DNA of 9,426 nucleotides from JALZAA01 sp046727755 (GCA_046727755.1 JBKPDG010000162.1:1-9426); one strand, 5' to 3'. Shown: positions 1 to 7,943, numbered from the stretch's first letter. Notes: generated from the sequence alone by a model not told the origin. Translations and numbers: made by a program.

Positions 1-1451
1 TTCCAGAAACCCGCCGTCATCCCGGGCCACGGCTTCGTGATGACCAGCTCGCCCACCTGCCCACGCACCGGCGTGCCATCCTCGCCGAAGCACTCCGCGG
101 CCATGCCGGGGATCGGCCCCGCGAACGAGCACGGCTTGATCGGCGCGATCGGGAAGCAGCCGAGGATCCCGCCGGAGATCTCGGTGCCACCGGTGTAGTT
201 GATGATCGGGAGGCGCGCCTTGCCGACGTTCTCGAAGAGCCAGCGATAGGGCTCGGGATTCCACGGTTCGCCGGTTGATGCCAGGATGCGCAGCGAGGAG
301 AGGTCGTGCGCGTGAACGTGCTCGGGACCATGGGGCATGAGCGCGCGGACGGCCGTGGGCGAGATCCCCATCACGCTGATCCGGTGGCGCTCGACCATGC
401 CCCAGAGGCGATCGGGCTTCGGGTAGTCCGGCACGCCCTCGAAGACGATGGCGGTCGCGCCATGGAAGAGCGCCGCGGTGAACGTCATCGGCCCCATCAG
501 CCAGCCCAGGTCGGTGAGCCAGAACAGTCGATCGCCCTCGCCCACGTCCATGCAGTAGCCGAAGTCGTGCGCGGTCTTGATCAGGAAGCCGCCGTGGGTG
601 AGCACCGCGCCCTTGGGGCGACCGGTCGTGCCCGACGTGTAGATGATGAGGCACGGCCAATCGGCCTCGACGGGTAGCGCCGGAGCCCGGTCGCTCTGTC
701 CGGCCACCGCCTCGTGCCACCAGCGATCGCGCCCGGCCGTCCACGGGATGTCGCGGCCGAGCCGCCGGTAGACGAGGACGGTCGTCACCGACGGGCACTG
801 GGCCACAGCCTCGTCGGCCGTCTCCTTCGTCTTCACGACCTGGCCGCGCCGGTAGAAGCCGTCCGCCGTGATCAGGAGCCTGGCCTCGCAGTCGGACAGC
901 CGCGAGGCGACGGCGCCAGCGCCGAAGCCCGAGAAGCACGGCGTGTAGATGGCGCCGATCCTCGCGACGGCCAGCGTGGCGATGGCCGCCTCCGGGGACA
1001 TCGGCAGGAAGATGCCGACCCGGTCCCCCTCGCCCACGCCGAGCGCCTTCAGCGCGTTGGCCAGGCGATTGACCTCGTGCGCGAGCTCGGCGTAGGAGAG
1101 CATGCGCGACTGGCCGTCGTCGCCCTCCCAGACGATGGCCGGCCGGGCGCCGCGGCCGGCTTCCACCTGGCGGTCGACGCAGTTGTCGGCCAGGTTCAGG
1201 CGGCCGCCGGGGAACCACGTTGGCCACGGCACCCCGCGGGAGCCGTCCAGCACTCGCGCGTACGGCGTCGTCCACCGCACGCCCAGGTGGCGCACCACGG
1301 CGTCCCAGTACCACTCCAGGTCGGTGATCGAGCGGCGCTGTAGCTCGCCGAGGGACGTGATGCCTTGGGCGCGCATGAAGCTCGCGATCCGCGCGCGCCC
1401 GGCGACTTCGGGAGTGGGGCGCCAGACGATGCCGCCGGGGTCGGTGCTCAC
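1..1451 (-). CDS. AMP-forming acyl-CoA synthetase, acetyl-CoA synthetase-like (3' end cut by window edge)
   Basis: Activates a short or medium carboxylic acid with ATP to an acyl-adenylate and then to the CoA thioester, in the cytoplasm. 483 codons are visible; family members are usually about 640-660 residues, so the C-terminal domain with its catalytic lysine lies off the left edge. An ACAS_N-type N-terminal region (about 1-95, with LEWYWDAVVRHLGV) precedes the AMP-binding domain. The P-loop YTSGTTGRPKGAV is at 271-283, LTDLGWLMGP at 312-321, STGEPWNPEP at 392-401 and the A5-type motif NYTGGTE at 418-424. In acetate-specific Acs the A5 motif reads TWWQTE; here the acetate-restricting tryptophan aligns with Gly421, which suggests a larger acyl substrate than acetate. 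The GTG at 1451 fits the family N-terminus (STDPGGIVWRPTPE), but it has no clear Shine-Dalgarno and the frame stays open upstream. The start is therefore moderately sure, the family very sure, the substrate unknown. Confidence 0.93.
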   Translation of the reverse strand, partial: MSTDPGGIVWRPTPEVAGRARIASFMRAQGITSLGELQRRSITDLEWYWDAVVRHLGVRWTTPYARVLDGSRGVPWPTWFPGGRLNLADNCVDRQVEAGRGARPAIVWEGDDGQSRMLSYAELAHEVNRLANALKALGVGEGDRVGIFLPMSPEAAIATLAVARIGAIYTPCFSGFGAGAVASRLSDCEARLLITADGFYRRGQVVKTKETADEAVAQCPSVTTVLVYRRLGRDIPWTAGRDRWWHEAVAGQSDRAPALPVEADWPCLIIYTSGTTGRPKGAVLTHGGFLIKTAHDFGYCMDVGEGDRLFWLTDLGWLMGPMTFTAALFHGATAIVFEGVPDYPKPDRLWGMVERHRISVMGISPTAVRALMPHGPEHVHAHDLSSLRILASTGEPWNPEPYRWLFENVGKARLPIINYTGGTEISGGILGCFPIAPIKPCSFAGPIPGMAAECFGEDGTPVRGQVGELVITKPWPGMTAGFW

Positions 1452-1570
1452 GGGCCAGCGCCGGGGAGGCGAGTATCGTGGCCAGCCCTGCGAGGCCGGG
1501 CAGGGAGTGGACAAGCCAGGGCAGAGCCAAGAGGCGGAGCGGGACCTGGCAGAGGCCTCATCGGCGGCAC

Positions 1571-2089
1571 TTACGGCCGATACCTCGGATCAAGGTTCGG
1601 GTGCCCGGACGGCATGAGCACCTTGATCCGCCGCAGCTTCAGCGCCTCTTCATCCGCAACGAGCTGCTCGAGCTCGATAACGCCCTCTTCGTCGATGCCG
1701 AGCAACTGGGCGGTTCTCTGCACCGCCGCACGCTCACCGCTCCTGTACCCGTCGACGCTCGCGGCCCGAATGGCGTCGTACACGAAGATGCGCCCGCTCT
1801 GCCGGAGGATGCCGACCTGCATCAACTCGGGCAACGCGGCCATGTTGGCGACGGACATCTTCGACATCTCCTCGATGACCGCTGGCGGATAGCCCTTGGC
1901 CGTCATGTAGCCCAGAATCCAGCGACGTTCGGCGTCGCTCAGCTGACCGTCTCCGATCGCTGCCGTCATCAGCGCGAGCGCCATGTTCAGCACCACCTCG
2001 GCGTCGGTCTCAGGTGGTGCCTTCGAGAAGCCGAAATGATCGAGGTAGAGCCATTGCGCTGCGCGACTCCGGAAATGGCTTTCGGTCAT
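1571..2089 (-). CDS. TerB-like (tellurite-resistance TerB fold) protein
   Basis: A 172-residue, cysteine-free, helical, soluble protein with no signal peptide or membrane segment. It resembles the TerB/DjlA-type helical fold. Residues 34-60 (NMALALMTAAIGDGQLSDAE, then RRWILG) carry the characteristic 'acidic-DG-x-x-S-x-x-ER' turn, and a second, shorter version (DGYRSGER) appears at 113-120, followed by the helix AAVQRTAQLLGI. The two copies match the pseudo-two-fold repeat of TerB, whose acidic residues can bind metal. Known TerB proteins take part in tellurite and stress response, but no terC, terD or terZ gene is nearby, so tellurite resistance should not be assumed. The ATG at 2089 is supported by AAGGAG eight bases upstream. 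It lies 119 bases upstream of the ligase gene on the same strand, so cotranscription is possible but not shown. Family call fairly sure, function unknown. Confidence 0.82.
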   Translation of the reverse strand: MTESHFRSRAAQWLYLDHFGFSKAPPETDAEVVLNMALALMTAAIGDGQLSDAERRWILGYMTAKGYPPAVIEEMSKMSVANMAALPELMQVGILRQSGRIFVYDAIRAASVDGYRSGERAAVQRTAQLLGIDEEGVIELEQLVADEEALKLRRIKVLMPSGHPNLDPRYRP

Positions 2090-2097
2090 GTCGGAGG

Positions 2098-2103
2098 CTC
2101 CTT
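2098..2103 (-). promoter_or_regulatory. Ribosome binding site of the TerB-like gene
   Basis: AAGGAG on the minus strand, with an 8-base spacer to the ATG at 2089. It is a near-perfect Shine-Dalgarno and settles the start of the TerB-like protein. Confidence 0.7.
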
Positions 2104-2168
2104 GTGGAGTGCAGCGGGCGTCAGCTGCGTCGTACCGGCGGCTCCGGCCCCGCGTCCGGCCGGGCAGA

Positions 2169-2174
2169 ATCGTA
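2169..2174 (-). promoter_or_regulatory. Candidate extended -10 promoter for the TerB-like gene
   Basis: On the minus strand the sequence reads TGG-TACGAT. This is TGn plus a -10 hexamer matching TATAAT at four of six positions, about 80 bases upstream of the TerB-like start. No -35 match is visible at 16-18 bases, which is tolerable for an extended -10 promoter. It would give a leader of roughly 70 bases. Seen by eye only. Confidence 0.27.
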
Positions 2175-2605
2175 CCACGCCAACGGCCCCCGAATCGTTG
2201 CGCGAGCCCACCCGCTGCCCGAGCCGCACGCCCTCCGTGCTCAGGGTCAGCGCTGGCGTGCCCCGCAACACATGGAGCGGCGGATGGCAGGCCGGGGAAT
2301 CTTCACGATCTACCGCAGGCAGTGGCCAAGCGTCCGGGGTGGAGCGGTCGTCCAGGAGGCCAATCGCGCCCACAAGGCCGGCATGGACCTCGAGTGCCCG
2401 GCGCGGCCACCCGGTGTAGGCTAGTGGCGATGACTGCCGGGAGACGACGGAGCCAGCGCGGCGCGATTGGCCTTCTAGCGCGAGCCACCGAGACGGGGCG
2501 AGGACCCCTCGGCCTGGGCGAGCTCTCGCCCACCTCCCGGATCGTCCACGTGGCCGCTGCCGGGCCGGCCCGAGGCGGCCGCGCCGCCGGAGGGCCGGCG
2601 TCGCG

Positions 2606-5600
2606 ATGAAGACGCTGCGCGAGGCCCTCGCGAGCCGCGTGCTCGTGCTGGACGGCGCCATGGGCACGATGGTCCAGGCGCGCGACCTGACGGCAGCCGA
2701 CTTCGGTGGCCCTCAGTACGAGGGCTGCAACGAGCACCTGAACCTCGTGCGGCCCGACGTCGTCACGGCCATACACGCCGCCTACCTGGACGCCGGCGCC
2801 GACGTGATCTCGACCAACACGTTCGGCTGCGCGCCGTACGTGCTGGCCGAGTACGGCCTCTCGGAGCGCGCCTACGAGATCACGCTGGCGGCTGCGCGGC
2901 TGGCCCGGGCGGCGGCCGGGGAGCGGTTCGTCCTCGGCGCGATGGGCCCGTCCACCCGCTCGATCTCGGTGACCCGCAACGTCACGTTCGCGGACGTCCT
3001 GGACGCCTACGCGCTCCAGGCCCGGGCCCTGCTGGAGGGTGGCGTCGACGCGCTCCTCCTCGAGACCTGCCAAGACACCCTGAACGTGAAGGCGGCCACG
3101 CTCGGCATCCAGCAGGCGATGCGCGAGGCCGGCCGCGAGCCGCCCCTCATGGTGAGCGCCACCATCGAGCCGATGGGCACGATGCTGGCGGGCCAGGGCG
3201 TGGAGGCGCTCTACGTCTCGCTCCAGCACCTCGGCCTCCTGTCGATCGGTCTCAACTGCGCCACCGGGCCGGAGTTCATGACGGACCACCTCCGGTCCCT
3301 GGCCGCCCTGGCGCCGTGCTTCGTGAGCGTGTACCCGAATGCGGGCCTCCCCGACGAGCGCGGCCAGTACGGCGAGACGCCGCAGAGCCTGGCCGTGAAG
3401 ATGCGTCGGTTCCTCGACGAGGGCTGGGTCAACCTCATCGGGGGCTGCTGCGGGACGACGCCCGCGCACATCCGGGCCCTCGCCGAGCTCGCGCGGGGAC
3501 GGACGGCGCGCGTGCCGCCCGCCACCGAGCCGCAAGGGGTGAGCGGGATCGAGGTGCTCTATCCCGCGGACGACAACCGCCCGATCTTCGTGGGCGAGCG
3601 GACCAACGTGATCGGGTCCCGCCGCTTCAAGGACCTCGTGGTGGCCGACCAGTTCGAGGATGCCGCCGAGGTCGGCCGCGCGCAGGTCAAGGCGGGGGCG
3701 CAGGTCCTCGACGTCTGCCTCGCCAACCCTGACCGTGACGAGGGGGCTGACATCGACCGGTTCATGCGTGAGCTGGTGCGGCGCGTGAAGGTCCCGCTCA
3801 TGATCGACTCGACGGATGCCGCCGTGCTCGAGCGAGCCCTGCGCCACTGTCAGGGCAAGGCGATCGTCAACTCGATCAACCTCGAGGACGGCGAGGAGCG
3901 CTTCGAGCGCGTGGCGCCCCTGCTGCGCACTTACGGCGCCGCCGTGGTGGTGGGCTGCATCGACGAGAACAAGCAGCAGGGCATGGCCGTCACGCGGGAG
4001 CGCAAGCTCGCGATCGCCGAGCGCTCTCACGCGCTGCTGTGCGAGCGCTACGGCATGCCGGCCCGGGACCTGATCTTCGACCCCCTCGTCTTCCCGGTGG
4101 GCACGGGCGACGCGAACTACGTCGGATCGGCCGTCGAGACGATCGAGGGCCTGCGTGCCATCAAGGCGCGGTTTCCGGAGTGCAAGACCATCCTCGGGAT
4201 CTCGAACGTCTCCTTCGGGCTTCCGCCCGCTGGGCGCGAGGTCCTGAACGGCGTGTTCCTCTACCACTGCGTCAAGGCGGGGCTCGACTACGCCATCATC
4301 AACACGGAGCGACTCGAGCGCTACCCCTCCATTCCCGAGGAGGAACGCCGTCTGGCCGAGGATCTGCTGTACGGGCGTGGCGACGACCCCGTGGCCCGCT
4401 TCGCCGCGCACTTCCGGGGCCGCACCCGGGTGGCCCGCCCCGTCGCCAGCTCGCTACCTCTCGACGAGCGTCTCGCCCGCTACATCGTCGAGGGATCACG
4501 CGACGGGCTGATCGAGGATCTCGACGCGAAGCTCAAGGAGACGGCTCCCCTCGACATCATCAACGGCCCGCTCATGAAGGGGATGGACGAGGTGGGCCGC
4601 CTCTTCAACGACAACCAGCTCATCGTGGCCGAGGTGCTCCAGTCCGCGGAGGCGATGAAGGCCGCCGTCAACCATCTGGAGCCCTTCATGGAGAGAGCGA
4701 CGGCGGCGACCCGGGGGACGATGCTCCTCGCCACGGTGAAGGGCGACGTCCACGACATCGGCAAGAACCTCGTCGAGATCATCTTCTCCAACAACGGCTA
4801 CCGGATCATCAACCTCGGCATCAAGGTCCCGCCCGAGGAACTCATCGCGGCCTACAATACCCACAAGCCCGACGCCCTCGGGCTCTCGGGCCTGCTCGTG
4901 AAGTCGGCGCAGCAGATGGTCGTGACCGCGCAGGATCTCAGGAACGCCGGCATCGAGATCCCGCTGTTCGTGGGCGGGGCCGCGCTCACCCGCAAGTTCA
5001 CGGCGACCCGGATCGCACCCGAGTATCGCGGCCTCACGCTGTACGCCAAGGACGCCATGGACGGGCTCGACCTCGCGAACAATCTCTTCTCCGCGGTCAC
5101 CCGCGAGGCGCTGGTCGAGCGGGTGCGCGCCGAGCAGGCCGCCCTGGTGGGGCCGGCCCCGGCCGAGCCGGCCGCGGCGTCGCCGCTCGCGTCCACCAAC
5201 GGCCCCCGCCCACGCGACCGGGTGGCCGTGCCAGTGCCGCCCGACCTCGACCGCCACGTCCTGCGCGACATGCCGCTGGCGCACATCTATCCGTACCTGA
5301 ACCTCCAGATGCTCTACGGCAAGCACCTCGGGGTACGCGGTCCCGTGGCCCGGCTCCTCGCCGAGGGAGATGCCAAGACCCGCGAGCTGGCCGCCGTCGT
5401 CGAGACGCTCCAGCAGGAGGCGGGCGGGGACCATCTCCTGCGCGCCGACGCGCTCTACCGGTGGTTCAAGGCGCGCGCCCAGGAGGAGACCCTCGTTCTT
5501 CTCGACGACGCCGGCGCCGAGGTCGCGCGCTTCACGTTCCCGCGGCAGAGGGGGAACGAGGCGCTCTGCCTGACGGACTGGGTTCGGGACGACGTGGACG

Positions 5601-6010
5601 ACTTCGTGGCCCTGTTCGTGACCACGTGTGGGGCCGGCGTCCGCGAGCGCTCGACCGCCTGGCGGGAGCAGGGAGACTACCTGCGCTCGCATGCCCTACA
5701 GGCGCTCGCCATCGAGTGCGCCGAGGCGCTGGCGGAGCTGCTCCACGCCCGCCTGCGCGATCACTGGGGGTTCCCGGATCCGCCCGAGCTGACCATGGAG
5801 GACCGTCTTAAGGCCCGCTATCGCGGTCTCCGGGTCTCCTTCGGCTACCCTGCGTGCCCGGAGCTCGCCGATCAGGCCACGCTCTTCCGTCTGCTGCGCC
5901 CGGAGGACATCGGCGTCACCCTGACCGAGGGGTTCATGATGGACCCCGAGGCCTCGGTATCGGCGCTCGTCTTCCACCATCCCGCGGCGCGATACTTCAA
6001 GGCGGAGTAG
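2606..6010 (+). CDS. metH: Cobalamin-dependent methionine synthase (5-methyltetrahydrofolate-homocysteine methyltransferase)
   Basis: Transfers the methyl group of 5-methyl-tetrahydrofolate through methylcobalamin to homocysteine, giving methionine and tetrahydrofolate, in the cytoplasm. The 1134-residue protein (E. coli MetH has 1227) has all four modules in order. The homocysteine domain (about 1-295) has the zinc ligands Cys218 (GLNCATGP) and Cys281-Cys282 (GGCCGTTP). The pterin-binding domain is at about 318-590 (FVGERTNVIGSRRF, then MIDSTD at 399-404). The B12 cap is at about 619-705. The Rossmann B12 domain (about 706-840) has DVHDIGKN, where His716 is the lower axial cobalt ligand. A Pro/Ala-rich linker (about 845-880) precedes the AdoMet activation domain, about 881-1134, with RVSFGYPACPE at 1076-1086 and LTEGFMMDPEASVSA at 1106-1120. 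It can therefore reactivate oxidised cob(II)alamin itself. The ATG at 2606 has a GGAGG about 12 bases upstream. It appears monocistronic, with no metF beside it. Confidence 0.98.
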   Translation: MKTLREALASRVLVLDGAMGTMVQARDLTAADFGGPQYEGCNEHLNLVRPDVVTAIHAAYLDAGADVISTNTFGCAPYVLAEYGLSERAYEITLAAARLARAAAGERFVLGAMGPSTRSISVTRNVTFADVLDAYALQARALLEGGVDALLLETCQDTLNVKAATLGIQQAMREAGREPPLMVSATIEPMGTMLAGQGVEALYVSLQHLGLLSIGLNCATGPEFMTDHLRSLAALAPCFVSVYPNAGLPDERGQYGETPQSLAVKMRRFLDEGWVNLIGGCCGTTPAHIRALAELARGRTARVPPATEPQGVSGIEVLYPADDNRPIFVGERTNVIGSRRFKDLVVADQFEDAAEVGRAQVKAGAQVLDVCLANPDRDEGADIDRFMRELVRRVKVPLMIDSTDAAVLERALRHCQGKAIVNSINLEDGEERFERVAPLLRTYGAAVVVGCIDENKQQGMAVTRERKLAIAERSHALLCERYGMPARDLIFDPLVFPVGTGDANYVGSAVETIEGLRAIKARFPECKTILGISNVSFGLPPAGREVLNGVFLYHCVKAGLDYAIINTERLERYPSIPEEERRLAEDLLYGRGDDPVARFAAHFRGRTRVARPVASSLPLDERLARYIVEGSRDGLIEDLDAKLKETAPLDIINGPLMKGMDEVGRLFNDNQLIVAEVLQSAEAMKAAVNHLEPFMERATAATRGTMLLATVKGDVHDIGKNLVEIIFSNNGYRIINLGIKVPPEELIAAYNTHKPDALGLSGLLVKSAQQMVVTAQDLRNAGIEIPLFVGGAALTRKFTATRIAPEYRGLTLYAKDAMDGLDLANNLFSAVTREALVERVRAEQAALVGPAPAEPAAASPLASTNGPRPRDRVAVPVPPDLDRHVLRDMPLAHIYPYLNLQMLYGKHLGVRGPVARLLAEGDAKTRELAAVVETLQQEAGGDHLLRADALYRWFKARAQEETLVLLDDAGAEVARFTFPRQRGNEALCLTDWVRDDVDDFVALFVTTCGAGVRERSTAWREQGDYLRSHALQALAIECAEALAELLHARLRDHWGFPDPPELTMEDRLKARYRGLRVSFGYPACPELADQATLFRLLRPEDIGVTLTEGFMMDPEASVSALVFHHPAARYFKAE

Positions 6011-6018
6011 CGTCCCGG

Positions 6019-6040
6019 CCGGGGCACCGCGCGCCCCCGG
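6019..6040 (+). terminator. Weak candidate terminator hairpin after metH
   Basis: Starting eight bases after the metH stop, CCGGGGC (6019-6025) pairs with GCCCCCGG (6033-6040), with one bulged C and a 7-base loop. No T-run follows, so this may only be GC-rich background. It is reported because of its position. Confidence 0.25.
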
Positions 6041-6214
6041 GTCCGAACAGGGGCGGCCACCTGCCGCGCGCGGCTCTACCACCGGTGCCTCCGGTTGGGC
6101 CGAGAGCGCGAAGACCGGCGGAGTGACGCGGAGCGCGGCCGCTCGACGGCTTCCCGGGCCGGCGAGGGGGCGGACCCGGCGACGAATCGTGCCGCCGCCC
6201 CGGCCGGGAGGCCC

Positions 6215-6354
6215 CATTGGTGATGTGGTCTCGCAACGGGGGCACCGACGGCACCGAGCCAAGGGATAGCCAGTCGCACCGCACCAGTCGCAGCGCGCCT
6301 TGACGCGCCCGCCCCGACGGCGTTACTCATCGTCTTGTCGAACTGTGGGCTCAT
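6215..6354 (-). pseudogene. Possible frameshifted remnant of a small zinc-ribbon protein
   Basis: Read on the minus strand, one frame from about 6295 down to 6233 gives a zinc-ribbon-like pattern, C-x2-C-x9-C-x2-C-x2-C (CDWCGATGYPL, then ARCRRCPRC). That frame has a TAA just upstream at about 6324 and no good start. The neighbouring frame has ATGs at 6354 and 6330 and a protein-like beginning (MSPQFDKTMSNAVGAG). One single-base indel between about 6296 and 6325 would join the two into a small protein. Without that indel the cysteine frame runs on into antisense metH, which argues against an intact gene. It could be a decayed gene, a sequencing error or chance. No Shine-Dalgarno is visible before 6354. 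Confidence 0.18.
6300..6329 (+). promoter_or_regulatory. Candidate promoter of the amidohydrolase gene
   Basis: TTGACG (6300-6305) matches the -35 consensus at five of six bases. With an 18-base spacer it is followed by a poor -10, TACTCA (6324-6329). It would give a leader of about 80 bases. The -35 is good and the -10 is weak. Confidence 0.25.
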
Positions 6355-6400
6355 GGCTCTGGAGCGCGCAATGGTGCGGGCCCAGGGCGCCTCGCATCAT

Positions 6401-6410
6401 GAGGAGGAGA
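6401..6410 (+). promoter_or_regulatory. Ribosome binding site that sets the amidohydrolase start
   Basis: GAGGAGGAGA ends three bases before the ATG at 6414. It decides the start at 6414 over the longer open frame reaching back to 6300, whose extra 38 residues have no Shine-Dalgarno and do not resemble protein. Confidence 0.7.
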
Positions 6411-6413
6411 GCG

Positions 6414-7916
6414 ATGCCACACTACCTCAGTGACGACGAGCTGAAGCGCACGGTGCCGGCCGAGGTCGCCGCCTACCGAGGCCCGGTGCCGACCCAGATC
6501 GTGTCGAATGGCGAGTACAACCCGCTGCCCCAGACCCGGGAACAGCGCCGCGTGGAGGCGCGGGTGAAGGAGCTTGCCGCCGACCTCGCACCGCGGCACG
6601 GGCTGAGCCGCCGGCAGTTCCTGACCTCCAGTGCCGGCATGGCGGCGGCCTTCCTCGCGATGAACGACGTGTTCGGCCCCGTCTTCGACGTGAGTCGGGC
6701 GGAGGCGGCCACCCCGGGTGTCGCCGCTCAGCGGGCCCAGGCGCTCGCCGGCCAGTACATCGTGGATGCCCAGACGCACTTCGTCCGCGACGACTTCAAG
6801 CAGGAGGGATTGCTGGACCTCGCCAAGTACGCCAAGCAAAACTGGAACCCGGCCCTGTGGGGCGAGAACACGCTCGCCCGGTACAAGTTCGAGAACTACG
6901 TCAAGGAGATCTTCGTCGACAGCGACACCAAGGTCGCGCTCCTCTCGGGCGCGCCCTTCGACGATTCGAGCTGGGACCTCCTGACCAACGACCAGATCGC
7001 CGCCGCCCGGACGGCGGTCAACCGCATTTCCGGCTCCCGGCGTCTCCTCGGCCATGCCGTGTTCACGCCGAAAAAGCAAGGCTGGATGGAGGAAGTGGAC
7101 CGCGCGATCGCGACCCTCAAGCCCGACAGCTGGAAGGGCTACACCATCGGCGATCCTCTCTTTCCCTCCAAGCAGGCGTCCTACTGGTCGCTCGACGACG
7201 ACAAGCTCGTGTATCCCTTCTACGAGAAGGCCGTGAAGTCCGGCATCACGACCATCTGCATCCACAAGGGGCTGCTGCCGGCCGACTACGAGACGTCGTG
7301 GCCCGGCGTTTGGGAGTACGCGACGGTCAAGGACGTCGGCAAGGCGGCCAAGGACTGGCCGAAGATCAACTTCGTCATGTACCACGGCGCGCTGCGTGCC
7401 TTCCTGGAGAAGCCCGACGCGGTGCTCGCCGAGTTCGAGCAGGCCGGGCGCATCAAGTGGGCGACCGACCTCGCCGAGATTCCGGACAAGCACGGCGTGA
7501 AGAACGTCTACGGCGAGGTCGGAACCGCGTTCGCCACGTGCGCCGTCGCGAATCCGCGCTTCGCCGCGGCGTTCATCGGCACGCTCGTCAAGGGGCTCGG
7601 GGTCGACCACGTCATCTGGGGAACCGACTCGGTCTGGTACGGGTCCCCCCAGTGGCAGATCGAGGCGCTGCGCAGGCTCGAGATCCCCGAGGACATGCAG
7701 AAGAAGCACGGCTTCAAGCCGCTGGGCCCGGCCGACGGACCGGTGAAGCGGGCCATCTTCGGCGGCAACTCGGCGCGCCTCTACGGGCTCCGCACCAAGA
7801 CCGCCCAGCACGGCATCACCAGCGACAAGATCGCCGCGATCAAGGCGGAGTATCTGGCCGCGGGCGGAGCGCGCACGAACGCGCGCTACGGCTACGTGGC
7901 GCGCGCCAGGGTGTAG
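6414..7916 (+). CDS. Tat-type amidohydrolase family protein (amidohydrolase-2, TIM-barrel)
   Basis: A 500-residue metal-dependent hydrolase or decarboxylase of the amidohydrolase-2 superfamily; substrate unknown. After about 64 hydrophilic residues comes a twin-arginine motif, SRRQFL (65-70), and a moderately hydrophobic stretch ending in AEA (about 71-98). This suggests Tat export, although the motif sits unusually deep in the protein. The barrel begins with IVDAQTHF (116-123), where the usual H-x-H metal motif is Q120-x-H122. Other likely metal or catalytic positions are His284 (ICIHKG), His324 (MYHGA) and Asp405 (IWGTDSVWYG). GEVGTAFA is at 367-374, and the end, AIFGGNSARLYGL, is typical of the family. 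The start is fixed by a strong Shine-Dalgarno. It appears to stand alone, with 403 bases before it and a strong hairpin after it. Family sure; localisation likely but not certain; reaction unknown. Confidence 0.9.
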   Translation: MPHYLSDDELKRTVPAEVAAYRGPVPTQIVSNGEYNPLPQTREQRRVEARVKELAADLAPRHGLSRRQFLTSSAGMAAAFLAMNDVFGPVFDVSRAEAATPGVAAQRAQALAGQYIVDAQTHFVRDDFKQEGLLDLAKYAKQNWNPALWGENTLARYKFENYVKEIFVDSDTKVALLSGAPFDDSSWDLLTNDQIAAARTAVNRISGSRRLLGHAVFTPKKQGWMEEVDRAIATLKPDSWKGYTIGDPLFPSKQASYWSLDDDKLVYPFYEKAVKSGITTICIHKGLLPADYETSWPGVWEYATVKDVGKAAKDWPKINFVMYHGALRAFLEKPDAVLAEFEQAGRIKWATDLAEIPDKHGVKNVYGEVGTAFATCAVANPRFAAAFIGTLVKGLGVDHVIWGTDSVWYGSPQWQIEALRRLEIPEDMQKKHGFKPLGPADGPVKRAIFGGNSARLYGLRTKTAQHGITSDKIAAIKAEYLAAGGARTNARYGYVARARV

Positions 7917-7943
7917 GGCGCGCGGCCTCACGCCGCAGGAGAG

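Larger units (their letters stand above)
2090..2605. other. Divergent intergenic region between the TerB-like gene and metH
   Basis: 516 bases between two divergent genes. It holds the Shine-Dalgarno and possible extended -10 of the TerB-like gene on the minus side. Frames are open on both strands, but their translations are rich in Arg, Gly, Ala and Pro and look like GC-bias artefacts. One of them, 2430-2609 plus (59 residues), starts at an ATG eight bases after a -10-like TAGGCT (2416-2421), and its stop overlaps the metH start as ATGA; it could be a leader peptide coupling translation to metH, but nothing in its composition supports this. I looked for cobalamin, SAM and SAH riboswitch cores in front of metH and saw none. 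Confidence 0.5.
6011..6413. other. Intergenic region between metH and the amidohydrolase gene
   Basis: 403 bases. The left part holds the weak metH hairpin and GC-rich sequence with nothing recognisable. The right part, on the minus strand, holds a cysteine-patterned stretch that looks like a broken zinc ribbon (see the separate entry). On the plus strand the last ~115 bases hold a possible promoter (TTGACG at 6300) and the strong ribosome binding site of the next gene. The amidohydrolase frame is open back to 6300, but the residues encoded before 6414 do not look like protein of this family. Confidence 0.5.

Noticed and set aside
306..1343. Plus-strand frames within the first 1.4 kb
   Set aside because: They are antisense to the acyl-CoA ligase, whose motifs (YTSGTTGRPKG, GEPWNPE) fix the true coding strand.
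1486..1505. Hairpin CCCTGC/GCAGGG between the TerB-like gene and the ligase
   Set aside because: Only 6 bp with an 8-base loop and no T-run. It is too weak to call a terminator in such GC-rich DNA.
2425..2605. A B12, SAM or SAH riboswitch upstream of metH
   Set aside because: These are common controls of metH, so I looked for their conserved cores. No B12 box and no SAM or SAH core could be recognised. A covariance-model scan would settle it.
2303..4411. A 702-residue open frame antisense to metH
   Set aside because: It lies opposite the homocysteine and folate domains of metH, shows no recognisable motif and has biased composition. It is an artefact of GC bias.
4039..5811. A 590-residue plus-strand frame inside metH
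   Set aside because: It is an out-of-frame shadow of metH, made largely of Arg, Gly, Pro and Ala.
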